From: JALORV01 sp963766365
GTDB taxonomy: Bacteria > Pseudomonadota > Gammaproteobacteria > Burkholderiales > Burkholderiaceae_F
Length of the DNA: 64,000 nucleotides
Reading direction: 5' to 3'
Assembly (NCBI GenBank): GCA_963766365.1
Contig: CAVXZK010000001.1
Span: forward strand, 186,001 to 250,000
Below are positions 17,032 to 24,154 of the stretch, one piece after another (the first letter of the stretch is position 1; every line of letters begins with the position of its first letter). A program made the position numbers and the translations under genes. The notes beneath the pieces are model-generated. The model searched no databases. It had not been told where the DNA came from and saw only the letters and a program-made list of their open reading frames with translations.

Positions 17032-17877
17032 ATGCCGAGATTCGAAGGTTCTTCCACCTACGTCGCCACCGACGACCTGAAGCTGGCGGTCAACGCCGCC
17101 CTGACGCTGCAGCGGCCGCTGCTGATCAAGGGTGAACCGGGCACCGGCAAGACCATGCTGGCCGAGGAAGTCGCCCGGGCGCTCGACATGCCGCTGCTGG
17201 CGTGGCACATCAAGTCGACCACCAAGGCGCAACAGGGCCTGTACGAGTACGACGCGGTGAGCCGCCTGCGCGACTCCCAGCTCGGCGATGCGCGGGTCAA
17301 GGACATCGAGAACTACATCGTCCGCGGCGTGCTGTGGCAGGCGTTCACGTCGGACGAGCCGTCGGTGCTGCTGATCGACGAGATCGACAAGGCGGACATC
17401 GAGTTTCCAAATGACCTGCTGCGCGAACTCGACCGCATGGAGTTCTACGTCTACGAGACCCGGCAGACCGTGAAGGCACGGCATCGACCGCTGGTGGTCA
17501 TCACGTCGAACAACGAAAAGGAACTGCCGGACGCATTCCTGCGCCGCTGCTTCTTTCACTACATCAAGTTTCCGGAGAAGGACACGATGCAGGCGATCAT
17601 CGATGTCCACTTCCCGAAGCTGCGCAAGGAGCTGCTGCAGAACGCCCTCGCGGTCTTCTTCGGCGTGCGCGAACTGCCGGGGCTGAAGAAGAAACCGTCG
17701 ACCTCGGAATTGCTCGACTGGCTGAAGCTTCTGGTCGCCGAGCAGATTCCGGCCGAAGCGCTGCGCTCGAAGGACGAGAAGATCGCCGTGCCGCCGCTGG
17801 CCGGCGCGCTGCTGAAGAACGAGCAGGACATGCATCTGTTCGAGCGGCTCGTCTTCATGGCCCGCAGCAACCGCTGA
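17032..17877 (+). CDS. MoxR-family AAA+ ATPase
   Basis: 281-residue MoxR-type AAA+ ATPase. Walker A is GEPGTGKT (34-41), Walker B LLIDEIDKAD (113-122), sensor 1 TSN (158-160) and an arginine finger at RRC (171-173). Start ATG 17032 was chosen because upstream sequence is non-coding and homologues begin at this point. MoxR ATPases act with VWA-domain partners as chaperones that insert metals or activate enzymes; the VWA partner is two genes downstream (18480-19652). The target enzyme is not evident here. Confidence 0.93.
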   Translation: MPRFEGSSTYVATDDLKLAVNAALTLQRPLLIKGEPGTGKTMLAEEVARALDMPLLAWHIKSTTKAQQGLYEYDAVSRLRDSQLGDARVKDIENYIVRGVLWQAFTSDEPSVLLIDEIDKADIEFPNDLLRELDRMEFYVYETRQTVKARHRPLVVITSNNEKELPDAFLRRCFFHYIKFPEKDTMQAIIDVHFPKLRKELLQNALAVFFGVRELPGLKKKPSTSELLDWLKLLVAEQIPAEALRSKDEKIAVPPLAGALLKNEQDMHLFERLVFMARSNR

Positions 17878-17884
17878 GCACCGT

Positions 17885-18475
17885 ATGCTGGTCCCGCGGC
17901 CCACGGTACTCGAAGGCCACGGCGTGCGGCTCGAACCACTGGCGCGCGAGCACCACGACGGACTCGTCGCGGCCGCCAGCGACGGCGACCTCTGGAACCT
18001 GTGGTTCACCTCGGTGCCGGAACCCGGTCAGGCACACGCCTACATTTCGGCGGCGCTGGCAGGCCGGGACGCCGGCCATATGCTGCCGTGGTCCGTCATT
18101 GACGTTGCCAGCGGCGCGATCGTCGGCAGCACGCGGTTCCACGACATCGTCCCCGCGGTCGGCCGCGTCGAGATCGGCTACACGTGGTACGCGCGCCGGT
18201 GCCAGAAGACGCACGTCAACACGGCCTGCAAGCTGCTGCTCCTGGGGCATGCGTTCGATGCCCTCGGCTGCTCGGTGGTCGGGTTCCGCACCGACAACTT
18301 CAATTTCGCCTCGCAGCAGGCGATAGCCGCGCTTGGCGCAAAGAAGGACGGTGTGATCCGCCATCACCAGGCGCGACGCGACGGTACCGTGCGCGACACG
18401 GTGATGTTCAGCATCCTTTCTGCCGAGTGGCCGGACGTGATGCGCCACCTCGAGTGGCGACTGGCGCGGAACTGA
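17885..18475 (+). CDS. GNAT N-acetyltransferase (RimJ/RimL-like)
   Basis: 196-residue GCN5-related acetyltransferase with the RimJ/RimL-like layout: LEGHGVRLEPLAREHHDGLV at the N-terminus, VEIGYTWYARRCQKTHVNTACKLLL in the acetyl-CoA region, then HAFDALGCSVVGFRTDNFNFASQQAIAALGAKKDG. It starts seven bases after the MoxR stop and ends four bases before the VWA gene, so it is embedded in the MoxR-VWA unit. The substrate is unknown; an accessory role in that unit is suggested only by position. Confidence 0.9.
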   Translation: MLVPRPTVLEGHGVRLEPLAREHHDGLVAAASDGDLWNLWFTSVPEPGQAHAYISAALAGRDAGHMLPWSVIDVASGAIVGSTRFHDIVPAVGRVEIGYTWYARRCQKTHVNTACKLLLLGHAFDALGCSVVGFRTDNFNFASQQAIAALGAKKDGVIRHHQARRDGTVRDTVMFSILSAEWPDVMRHLEWRLARN

Positions 18476-18479
18476 TGCC

Positions 18480-19652
18480 ATGCTGATCGACTTCTTCTTC
18501 CACCTGCGCGCCGCCAAGCTGAAGGTCTCGATCAATGAGTTGCTGACGCTGCTCGAAGCGCTGAAGCACGACGTCATCGGTCCGTCGATCGACGATTTCT
18601 ACTACCTGTCGCGCGCCGCTCTCATCAAGGACGAAACCCAGTTCGACAAGTTCGACCGCGCCTTCGGCGAGTACTTCAGGGGCGTGACGACGACGCTCGA
18701 CTTCACGAAGGAGATTCCGGACGAGTGGTTCAGGCAGGTGCTCGAGCGCGCGTTCACGCCGGAGGAAATCGCGAAGCTCGAGAAGCTTGGCTGGGACAAG
18801 CTGATGGAGGAGTTCAAGAAGCGTCTGGAGGAGCAGGACGCTGCTCACCACGGCGGCAATCGCTGGATCGGTTCGGGCGGCACCTCGCCATTCGGCCACG
18901 GCGGTGCACATCCGGAAGGCATCCGAGTCGGCGGGCCCAGCAAGGGGAACAAGTCGGCGGTGAAGGTGTGGGAAATGCGCGGTTACCGCGACTACGACGA
19001 CAGCGTCGAGATCGGCACGCGCACCATCAAGGTGGCACTGCGTCGGCTGCGCCGCTTCGCACGGGAAGGGGCGGACCTTGAGCTCGACATGCACGACACG
19101 ATCGAGTCGACCGCGAAGAACGCCGGCTGGCTCGACCTGAAGCTGGTGCCAGAGCGGCACAACACCGTGAAGGTGCTGATGCTGCTCGATGTCGGCGGCA
19201 CGATGGACGAACACATCAGGCGCACCGAGGAGCTGTTCTCGGCCGCCAAGACCGAGTTCAAGCACCTCGAGTTCTACTACTTCCACAACTGCGTCTACGA
19301 GTACCTGTGGCGCAACAACCGGCGCCGCTATACCGAGCGGTTCGCCACCTGGGACGTGCTGCGCAAGTACCCGCATGACTGGAAACTGATCTTCGTCGGG
19401 GACGCCACCATGAGCCCGTACGAAGTGCTGCAGCCGGGGGGCTCGGTCGAGTACAACAACGAGGAAGCCGGCGCCATCTGGCTGCAGCGCTTCTTCTCGA
19501 CCTTCCCGAAATCGGTCTGGCTCAACCCGGAGCCTGAAGGCCTGTGGCAGTACCGGCAGTCGATCGCGGTGATCCGTCAGCTGGCCGGCGGCAAGATGTT
19601 TCCGATGACTCTCGAAGGACTGACGCGGGCGATGCGGCAGCTTTCGAAGTAG
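18480..19652 (+). CDS. VWA-domain protein (CoxE-like) partner of MoxR ATPase
   Basis: 390-residue protein. The N-terminal half is helical (AAKLKVSINELLTLLEALKHD, then charged helices). A glycine-rich stretch around residues 123-150 follows (GGNRWIGSGGTSPFGHGGAHP). A von Willebrand A domain starts near residue 230 with VKVLMLLDVGGTMDEHIRR. The metal-site motif reads DVGGT rather than the usual DxSxS, so metal binding may be altered. Later sequence (FYYFHNCVYEYLWRNN, LIFVGDATMSPYEVL) fits the COG3825-type proteins paired with MoxR ATPases. Four bases separate it from the GNAT gene. Confidence 0.9.
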   Translation: MLIDFFFHLRAAKLKVSINELLTLLEALKHDVIGPSIDDFYYLSRAALIKDETQFDKFDRAFGEYFRGVTTTLDFTKEIPDEWFRQVLERAFTPEEIAKLEKLGWDKLMEEFKKRLEEQDAAHHGGNRWIGSGGTSPFGHGGAHPEGIRVGGPSKGNKSAVKVWEMRGYRDYDDSVEIGTRTIKVALRRLRRFAREGADLELDMHDTIESTAKNAGWLDLKLVPERHNTVKVLMLLDVGGTMDEHIRRTEELFSAAKTEFKHLEFYYFHNCVYEYLWRNNRRRYTERFATWDVLRKYPHDWKLIFVGDATMSPYEVLQPGGSVEYNNEEAGAIWLQRFFSTFPKSVWLNPEPEGLWQYRQSIAVIRQLAGGKMFPMTLEGLTRAMRQLSK

Positions 19653-19718
19653 CCCGCAACCGCCGACGGTTGCTGCGTCCACCGCGGGGCCGACACGGCA
19701 CCACGGGCATCAAGGGGC

Positions 19719-20528
19719 TCAGGCCCCGCGCCTGACGAGCGTTCCCGTAATGCGCCTGAGGAGCCACTTCGGCGTGGCGCGGGAGGCGAGCGTCACCGCC
19801 TGGTTGACCGCGCCGGGCACACAGATGACGGCACCCTCCGCGCAGGATCGATAGCCCTCGTCGGCCACCCGGTCCACATCGCCGATCAGCAGGTCGGGAA
19901 GCTTGGCGAGCCGCGAATTGGATTCCACGGCGCTGCTCAGCATGTGGGTGGCGGTGATGCCAGGGCACAGGGCCGTAACCGTCACGCCGGAACCCCTCAG
20001 CTCTTCCGCCAATGATTCGGTCAGTGACAGCACGAAGGCTTTGGTCGCTGCATACGTCGCGAGCATCGGAACGGGCTGGAATGCGGCAATCGAGGCGACG
20101 TTGAGCACGCGCCCGTGACCACGCGCGCACATTGCTGGCAGGAACTGCGCGAGCATCGCCGTGACGCCTGCCACGTTCAGATCGATCAGATCCTGGTGGC
20201 GGCGGGCAGAGATGGAAGTGAACGGACCCTGTTCCAGCACACCGGCGTTGTTGACCAGCACATCCACCTCGACCCGTCGGCGCTTCAAGGCGACGGCCAG
20301 CGCCCTTACAGCACCGGGGCGAGTCAGATCGGATGGCTGGACCCACGCCTTGATGCCGTGCTCGGCCGACAGAGCTGACGCGAGCGCGTCGAGCCTGGCG
20401 TGGTTGCGCGCCACCAGCACGAGCGGGTGTCCGCCCCGTGCGAAGCGCTTCGCCAGCGCCTCGCCGATGCCTGAGGACGCGCCAGTGATGAGCGCCGTGC
20501 CGACGCCCCCTCCTTTCGATACCGGCAT
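19719..20528 (-). CDS. Short-chain dehydrogenase/reductase
   Basis: 269-residue classical SDR. Cofactor motif TGASSGIG at residues 15-22, NNAG at 93-96, catalytic Ser146, Tyr159 and Lys163 (YAATK). ATG 20528 is preferred over the longer frame because a GGAGAGG ribosome-binding site sits about seven bases upstream. A hydrophobic/basic C-terminal extension (SRATPKWLLRRITGTLVRRG) is similar to that of YqjQ/DltE-type SDRs. The basic residue after the glycine motif favours NADPH. Substrate unknown. Single gene; convergent with the VWA gene. Confidence 0.92.
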   Translation of the reverse strand: MPVSKGGGVGTALITGASSGIGEALAKRFARGGHPLVLVARNHARLDALASALSAEHGIKAWVQPSDLTRPGAVRALAVALKRRRVEVDVLVNNAGVLEQGPFTSISARRHQDLIDLNVAGVTAMLAQFLPAMCARGHGRVLNVASIAAFQPVPMLATYAATKAFVLSLTESLAEELRGSGVTVTALCPGITATHMLSSAVESNSRLAKLPDLLIGDVDRVADEGYRSCAEGAVICVPGAVNQAVTLASRATPKWLLRRITGTLVRRGA

Positions 20529-20648
20529 TGAGATCCTCTCCGCAGCAAACGTCTGCTTTGGCTGATTCTGCAGGAAGCACGCGGCGCCTGCGGCGGTCTG
20601 CAAGTCGCCTCGCATCGCTGCGATCCGCGACCTGCCTCGCGGGAACCG

Positions 20649-21422
20649 CTAGAGGTCGGAGTACACGTCGAGTCCCAGCGTTTCCCTGAAGCCGAGCCGC
20701 GCATAAAGACGCGCGGCGGTTTCGTCATTCGGGTTAAGGTGGGCTAGCGCGACTCCCTGATCGAAGGCGAGCGCCAGGAGCCAGGACACCAGCGCAGTGC
20801 CCATCCCCTGGCGCCGCGCGTGCTGCAGGACTGCGACGCCGAAGATGCCGACGCAGAGCCCTGCTTGAGCGTCAGTGACAATGGCGGTGGCCACTCCGAC
20901 GGGTTCTCCGTGTAGCCGGGCGAGCGCCACAGCGAAGCGCGGCATCCCGAGGTGCGGTTCGACCCAGGCGCGGGTCTGCTCCACGGGATCGCCAAACGCC
21001 GCTGCATCGATCGCTGCCACCTTGTCGACATCTGCCGGGGCAGCCAGGCCGACTTCGACTCCAGCCCGCTTGCCCGGAATCTTGTACCGGTCGGGCAGGA
21101 GAACCATGCAGCGTTTCCGGAACAGGAATCGGCCATGCGAAAACGGTCTTCCCGCGGGCACTCGAACACCCCACGGTACCCCGGAACCGCCGGCCCGCGC
21201 CGAATACCAGGCGCGTACGTCGTCCACCGGGAAACGCTCCGGATCGGTCACGTCCACGTTGTTCCACTGGGGATGGGGCAGGCCCGACGCCATCAAGCGC
21301 ACACCGGGGAGTTCACAGGCCCCGCCCCCAAACGATTCGCGCAGACGTCCTTCTGCCTGCCACGCGTCTCCTTGAGCCGTGTGGACGCGCTCGTCGAGGG
21401 ATTCCATGCTGGTTTCGTCCAC
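20649..21422 (-). CDS. GNAT N-acetyltransferase with N-terminal extension
   Basis: 257-residue protein. The C-terminal 130 residues form a GNAT domain: GVEVGLAAPADVDKVAAIDAAAFGD, then GEPVGVATAIVTDAQAGLCVGIFGVAVLQHARRQGMGTALVSWLLA (acetyl-CoA loop RRQGMGTA), and NDETAARLYARLGFRETLGLDVY at the end. The N-terminal half (PHPQWNNVDVTDPERF, VRAWYSARAGGSGVPWGVRVPAGRPF) resembles the upstream part seen in some two-domain acetyltransferases. Substrate unknown. It is transcribed toward the SDR, with a 120-base gap in which I see nothing. Confidence 0.87.
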   Translation of the reverse strand: MDETSMESLDERVHTAQGDAWQAEGRLRESFGGGACELPGVRLMASGLPHPQWNNVDVTDPERFPVDDVRAWYSARAGGSGVPWGVRVPAGRPFSHGRFLFRKRCMVLLPDRYKIPGKRAGVEVGLAAPADVDKVAAIDAAAFGDPVEQTRAWVEPHLGMPRFAVALARLHGEPVGVATAIVTDAQAGLCVGIFGVAVLQHARRQGMGTALVSWLLALAFDQGVALAHLNPNDETAARLYARLGFRETLGLDVYSDL

Positions 21423-21468
21423 GCTCAGAGATGGGATTCAGCACTGCGACCGAGCAGAGGCGGCCCGG

Positions 21469-22170
21469 CTAGTCATCCCGCTTCAAGGCACGGCTCTGGT
21501 AGTCGAAGGTCGACGCAAAGACCCCGTCGACATCGATCAGTTCTCCAATCGTGGCCCCGCCTCGCAGCTTCTCCTGCAAAACGTGCTCCGTGTCCAGCAG
21601 CCGCCGAGTCCTCTTGAGGACATCGGCAGCGACATCCACGGGGACGACGACCACGCCGTTTTCGTCCGCGACGATGATGTCGCCCGGCGAGACCGCCTGG
21701 CCCGCGCACTGCACGCGGACATTGACTTGACCATAGCCCGCAATGGCAGCGACGTTGGGTACGACCCCCTTGCTGAACAGCGGGAAGCGCATGCGCCGGA
21801 TCTCCGCGACGTCGCGGCAGGCCCCATCGATGATCGCGCCAGAGACTCCGCGGTTCTGTGCCGAAATCGTCATGTTCTCGCCCCAGAAAGCGGTGTCGCG
21901 GGACCCGTGGGCATCGACCACGACCACGTCTCCCGGCTCGCTGACGTCAATGGCCTTGAACACCGCAGCGAGATCGCTCGCGAGCGTTCTAGCAGTCACC
22001 GCGGGCCCGGCAAAGCGGAGGGCTTCGAAGAGCGGGCGCAGGTCGCCCGTCATCGCACCGAATCGGCCCATGCAGTCCGACACGGCGCACGTCACCGAGT
22101 CGCGCTGCAGCAGTTCGCGGAAGCCGTTGATGATGTCCTGGGATGGACGATTGACAGGCATGGCAGCCAT
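21469..22170 (-). CDS. RraA-like / HMG-aldolase family protein
   Basis: 233-residue protein of the RraA-like fold. The conserved core is GDVVVVDAHGSRDTAFWGENM, then NRGVSGAIIDGACRDVAEIRRMRFPLFSKG; the Gly-x-x-Asp-Gly-x-x-Arg-Asp signature is intact (IIDGACRD). Members are either 4-hydroxy-4-methyl-2-oxoglutarate (HMG/CHA) aldolases or oxaloacetate decarboxylases acting with a divalent metal, or relatives of the RNase E inhibitor RraA. Here the longer C-terminal helix (TRRLLDTEHVLQEKLRGG) favours the aldolase/decarboxylase group. Stand-alone gene. Confidence 0.85.
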   Translation of the reverse strand: MAAMPVNRPSQDIINGFRELLQRDSVTCAVSDCMGRFGAMTGDLRPLFEALRFAGPAVTARTLASDLAAVFKAIDVSEPGDVVVVDAHGSRDTAFWGENMTISAQNRGVSGAIIDGACRDVAEIRRMRFPLFSKGVVPNVAAIAGYGQVNVRVQCAGQAVSPGDIIVADENGVVVVPVDVAADVLKRTRRLLDTEHVLQEKLRGGATIGELIDVDGVFASTFDYQSRALKRDD

Positions 22171-22282
22171 GGCGGTCTCCCACGGGAAGACAATGCAGGA
22201 TTTTCGCTCGCCCAGTGCCGGAGAGGCCGCCCGCGAAAGGTCGCCTGGGGTGTGCGTCCGGGACGCCGCGCCGGCGAGGGCC

Positions 22283-22306
22283 GGGAGCCGCCGGCAACGG
22301 GTGCCG
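22283..22306 (-). terminator. Possible hairpin after the GspE-type gene
   Basis: Just after the stop of the ATPase gene, the minus strand can fold as GAGCCGGC with a GCCGGC..GCTC partner containing a three-base interruption. There is no run of T residues after it, so a rho-independent terminator is doubtful. Confidence 0.25.
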
Positions 22307-22308
22307 GC

Positions 22309-24144
22309 TCAGTTGTTGAAGGGCGGCGCCGCTTTCAACACTTCCTCGAGCGTCGTGACGCCCTTGGCGATCTTTTCCGCGCCAGAGACGCGTAACGAAC
22401 GCAGTCCATCGCGCGCCGCCTGACCGCGCAGCTGAACCAGGTCAGCGCTCTCCGAGATCAGCTTGCGCATCGCGTCGGTCATCACCAGCATCTCGATCAG
22501 GCCTGTACGGCCCATGTAGCCGGTGCGGCGGCACTCGAGGCAGCCGACCGGGTGGTAGATCTTCTCCGGCACGTTGGAACGCCACGGCGCGACCAGTTCC
22601 TTCCACAAGGCCGGGTCGATCGGGTCGCCGGGCGCCTTGCAGTGCGGGCACAAGGTCCGCACCAGCCGCTGCGCAAGGACGCCAATCATCGTTGCATTGA
22701 CGAGATAGTTCGGGATGCCGAGTTCGATCAGACGCGCGATCGACGCAGCGGCATCGTTGGTGTGCAGTGTCGAGAAGACCAGGTGGCCGGTGAGCGCGGC
22801 CTGCACGGCCATGTCGGCGGTTTCCTTGTCACGGATTTCGCCGACCATGATGATGTCCGGGTCCTGCCGCATCAGCGCGCGCAGGCCGTCGGCAAACCCG
22901 AGATCGATGCCGTGTTGTACCTGCATCTGGTTCAGCGTCGGATCGACCATCTCGATCGGGTCCTCGACCGTGCTGACGTTGACTTCGTCCGTCGCCAGCT
23001 GCTTCAGCGTCGAATACAGCGTCGTCGTCTTGCCTGAGCCCGTGGGTCCCGTCACCAGCACGATGCCCGAGGGCCGGTGAATCAGGTCTTCCCAGACTCG
23101 CGACTCTTCAGGCGTGAAGCCGAGTTCGGCGTAGCTGCGTACGACAACCTCGGGGTCGAAGATCCGCATCACCAGCTTTTCGCCGAATGCCGTCGGCAGG
23201 GTCGACAACCGGATCTCGACCTCGCGGCCGGCATTCGGGCCACTCGTGACCTTGGTCTTGACCCGGCCGTCCTGCGGCCGGCGCTTCTCGACGACGTCCA
23301 TGCGGCCGAGCAGCTTGAGGCGGCTGGTCATCGCCGCCATGACTCCGCCCGGCACCTGGTAAACCTGGTGCAGGACGCCATCGATGCGGAAGCGCGCAAT
23401 GCCGAATTCCCGGCGCGGCTCCAGGTGGATATCGCTGGCACGCTGGTCGAAGGCGTACTGCAGCAGCCAGTCGACGATATGGATGACATGAGCATCGTCG
23501 GCCTGGACCTTTCCTCCCAGCTCCACCAGTTGCTCGAAGCTCGAAACCAGCGGCGTCGCGCCGGTCTTGGAGGCGCCCTTGACCTGCTGCGCGAGCTTGT
23601 AGAACTCGGTCGTATAGCGCGCGACATCGAGCGGATTCGATACGACGCGCCGAACCGTCTTCTTCGTGATCTGCTCGATCTCGCGTTCCCATCCGGTCAG
23701 GAACGGCTCGCAGGTCGCGATCGTCACCTCGTCCGCGCCGACGGCGACAGGCAGGATCGAATAGGTCGTCGCGTAAGACGAAGACATCACCTCAGCGACG
23801 CGCGTGAAATCTACGCGCAGCGGGTCGATGTGGTAATAGGAAAGCGAAGACTTCTGCGCCAGCCAGTGCGTTAGCGCCTCGAGGTCCAGCAGCTTGCGCT
23901 CGGCATTGGGAGTGCGGTAGTTCATCTCCGCCAGATTCACCAGCGGATGCCCGGCCCTCTCGCGCCCGCCGGAACTGCGGAAGCGCTCGGCGTCGCTGGT
24001 CGACAGCATGCCGTCCGCGACCAGTTGCTTCAGTACGTAGCCGCCCGTCACTCGGCCGTTGGGCACCGGCACCGATGCGTGCCGCTCGCGTCCGGCGGGC
24101 GACGGCACGGGCTTCAGCGCGGTAGCGCTGTCCTTGGCGCTCAT
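22309..24144 (-). CDS. Orphan GspE/PilB/MshE-type secretion ATPase
   Basis: 611-residue type II secretion / type IV pilus assembly ATPase. An N-terminal MshEN-like region (about residues 45-200) precedes the motor domain. Walker A GPTGSGKTT is near residue 365, the Walker B region DPDIIMVGEIRDKE near 428, the His box STLHTNDAA after it, and the CPHC / CLEC zinc tetracysteine near 497 and 533. All are intact. Start ATG 24144 lies 10 bases after the upstream DUF1631 stop. No pilin, inner-membrane platform or secretin gene is in the window, so the machine it powers is unknown. Some MshEN domains bind cyclic di-GMP; whether this one does is not known. Confidence 0.9.
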   Translation of the reverse strand: MSAKDSATALKPVPSPAGRERHASVPVPNGRVTGGYVLKQLVADGMLSTSDAERFRSSGGRERAGHPLVNLAEMNYRTPNAERKLLDLEALTHWLAQKSSLSYYHIDPLRVDFTRVAEVMSSSYATTYSILPVAVGADEVTIATCEPFLTGWEREIEQITKKTVRRVVSNPLDVARYTTEFYKLAQQVKGASKTGATPLVSSFEQLVELGGKVQADDAHVIHIVDWLLQYAFDQRASDIHLEPRREFGIARFRIDGVLHQVYQVPGGVMAAMTSRLKLLGRMDVVEKRRPQDGRVKTKVTSGPNAGREVEIRLSTLPTAFGEKLVMRIFDPEVVVRSYAELGFTPEESRVWEDLIHRPSGIVLVTGPTGSGKTTTLYSTLKQLATDEVNVSTVEDPIEMVDPTLNQMQVQHGIDLGFADGLRALMRQDPDIIMVGEIRDKETADMAVQAALTGHLVFSTLHTNDAAASIARLIELGIPNYLVNATMIGVLAQRLVRTLCPHCKAPGDPIDPALWKELVAPWRSNVPEKIYHPVGCLECRRTGYMGRTGLIEMLVMTDAMRKLISESADLVQLRGQAARDGLRSLRVSGAEKIAKGVTTLEEVLKAAPPFNN

Positions 24145-24154
24145 GCGTGTGGAT

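Noticed and set aside
22283..22306. Strong rho-independent terminator
   Set aside because: The hairpin is interrupted and has no T run; kept only as a low-confidence feature.
22309..24144. Evidence of a type II secretion or type IV pilus locus
   Set aside because: Only the ATPase is present; no pilin, platform protein, secretin or prepilin peptidase within the window.
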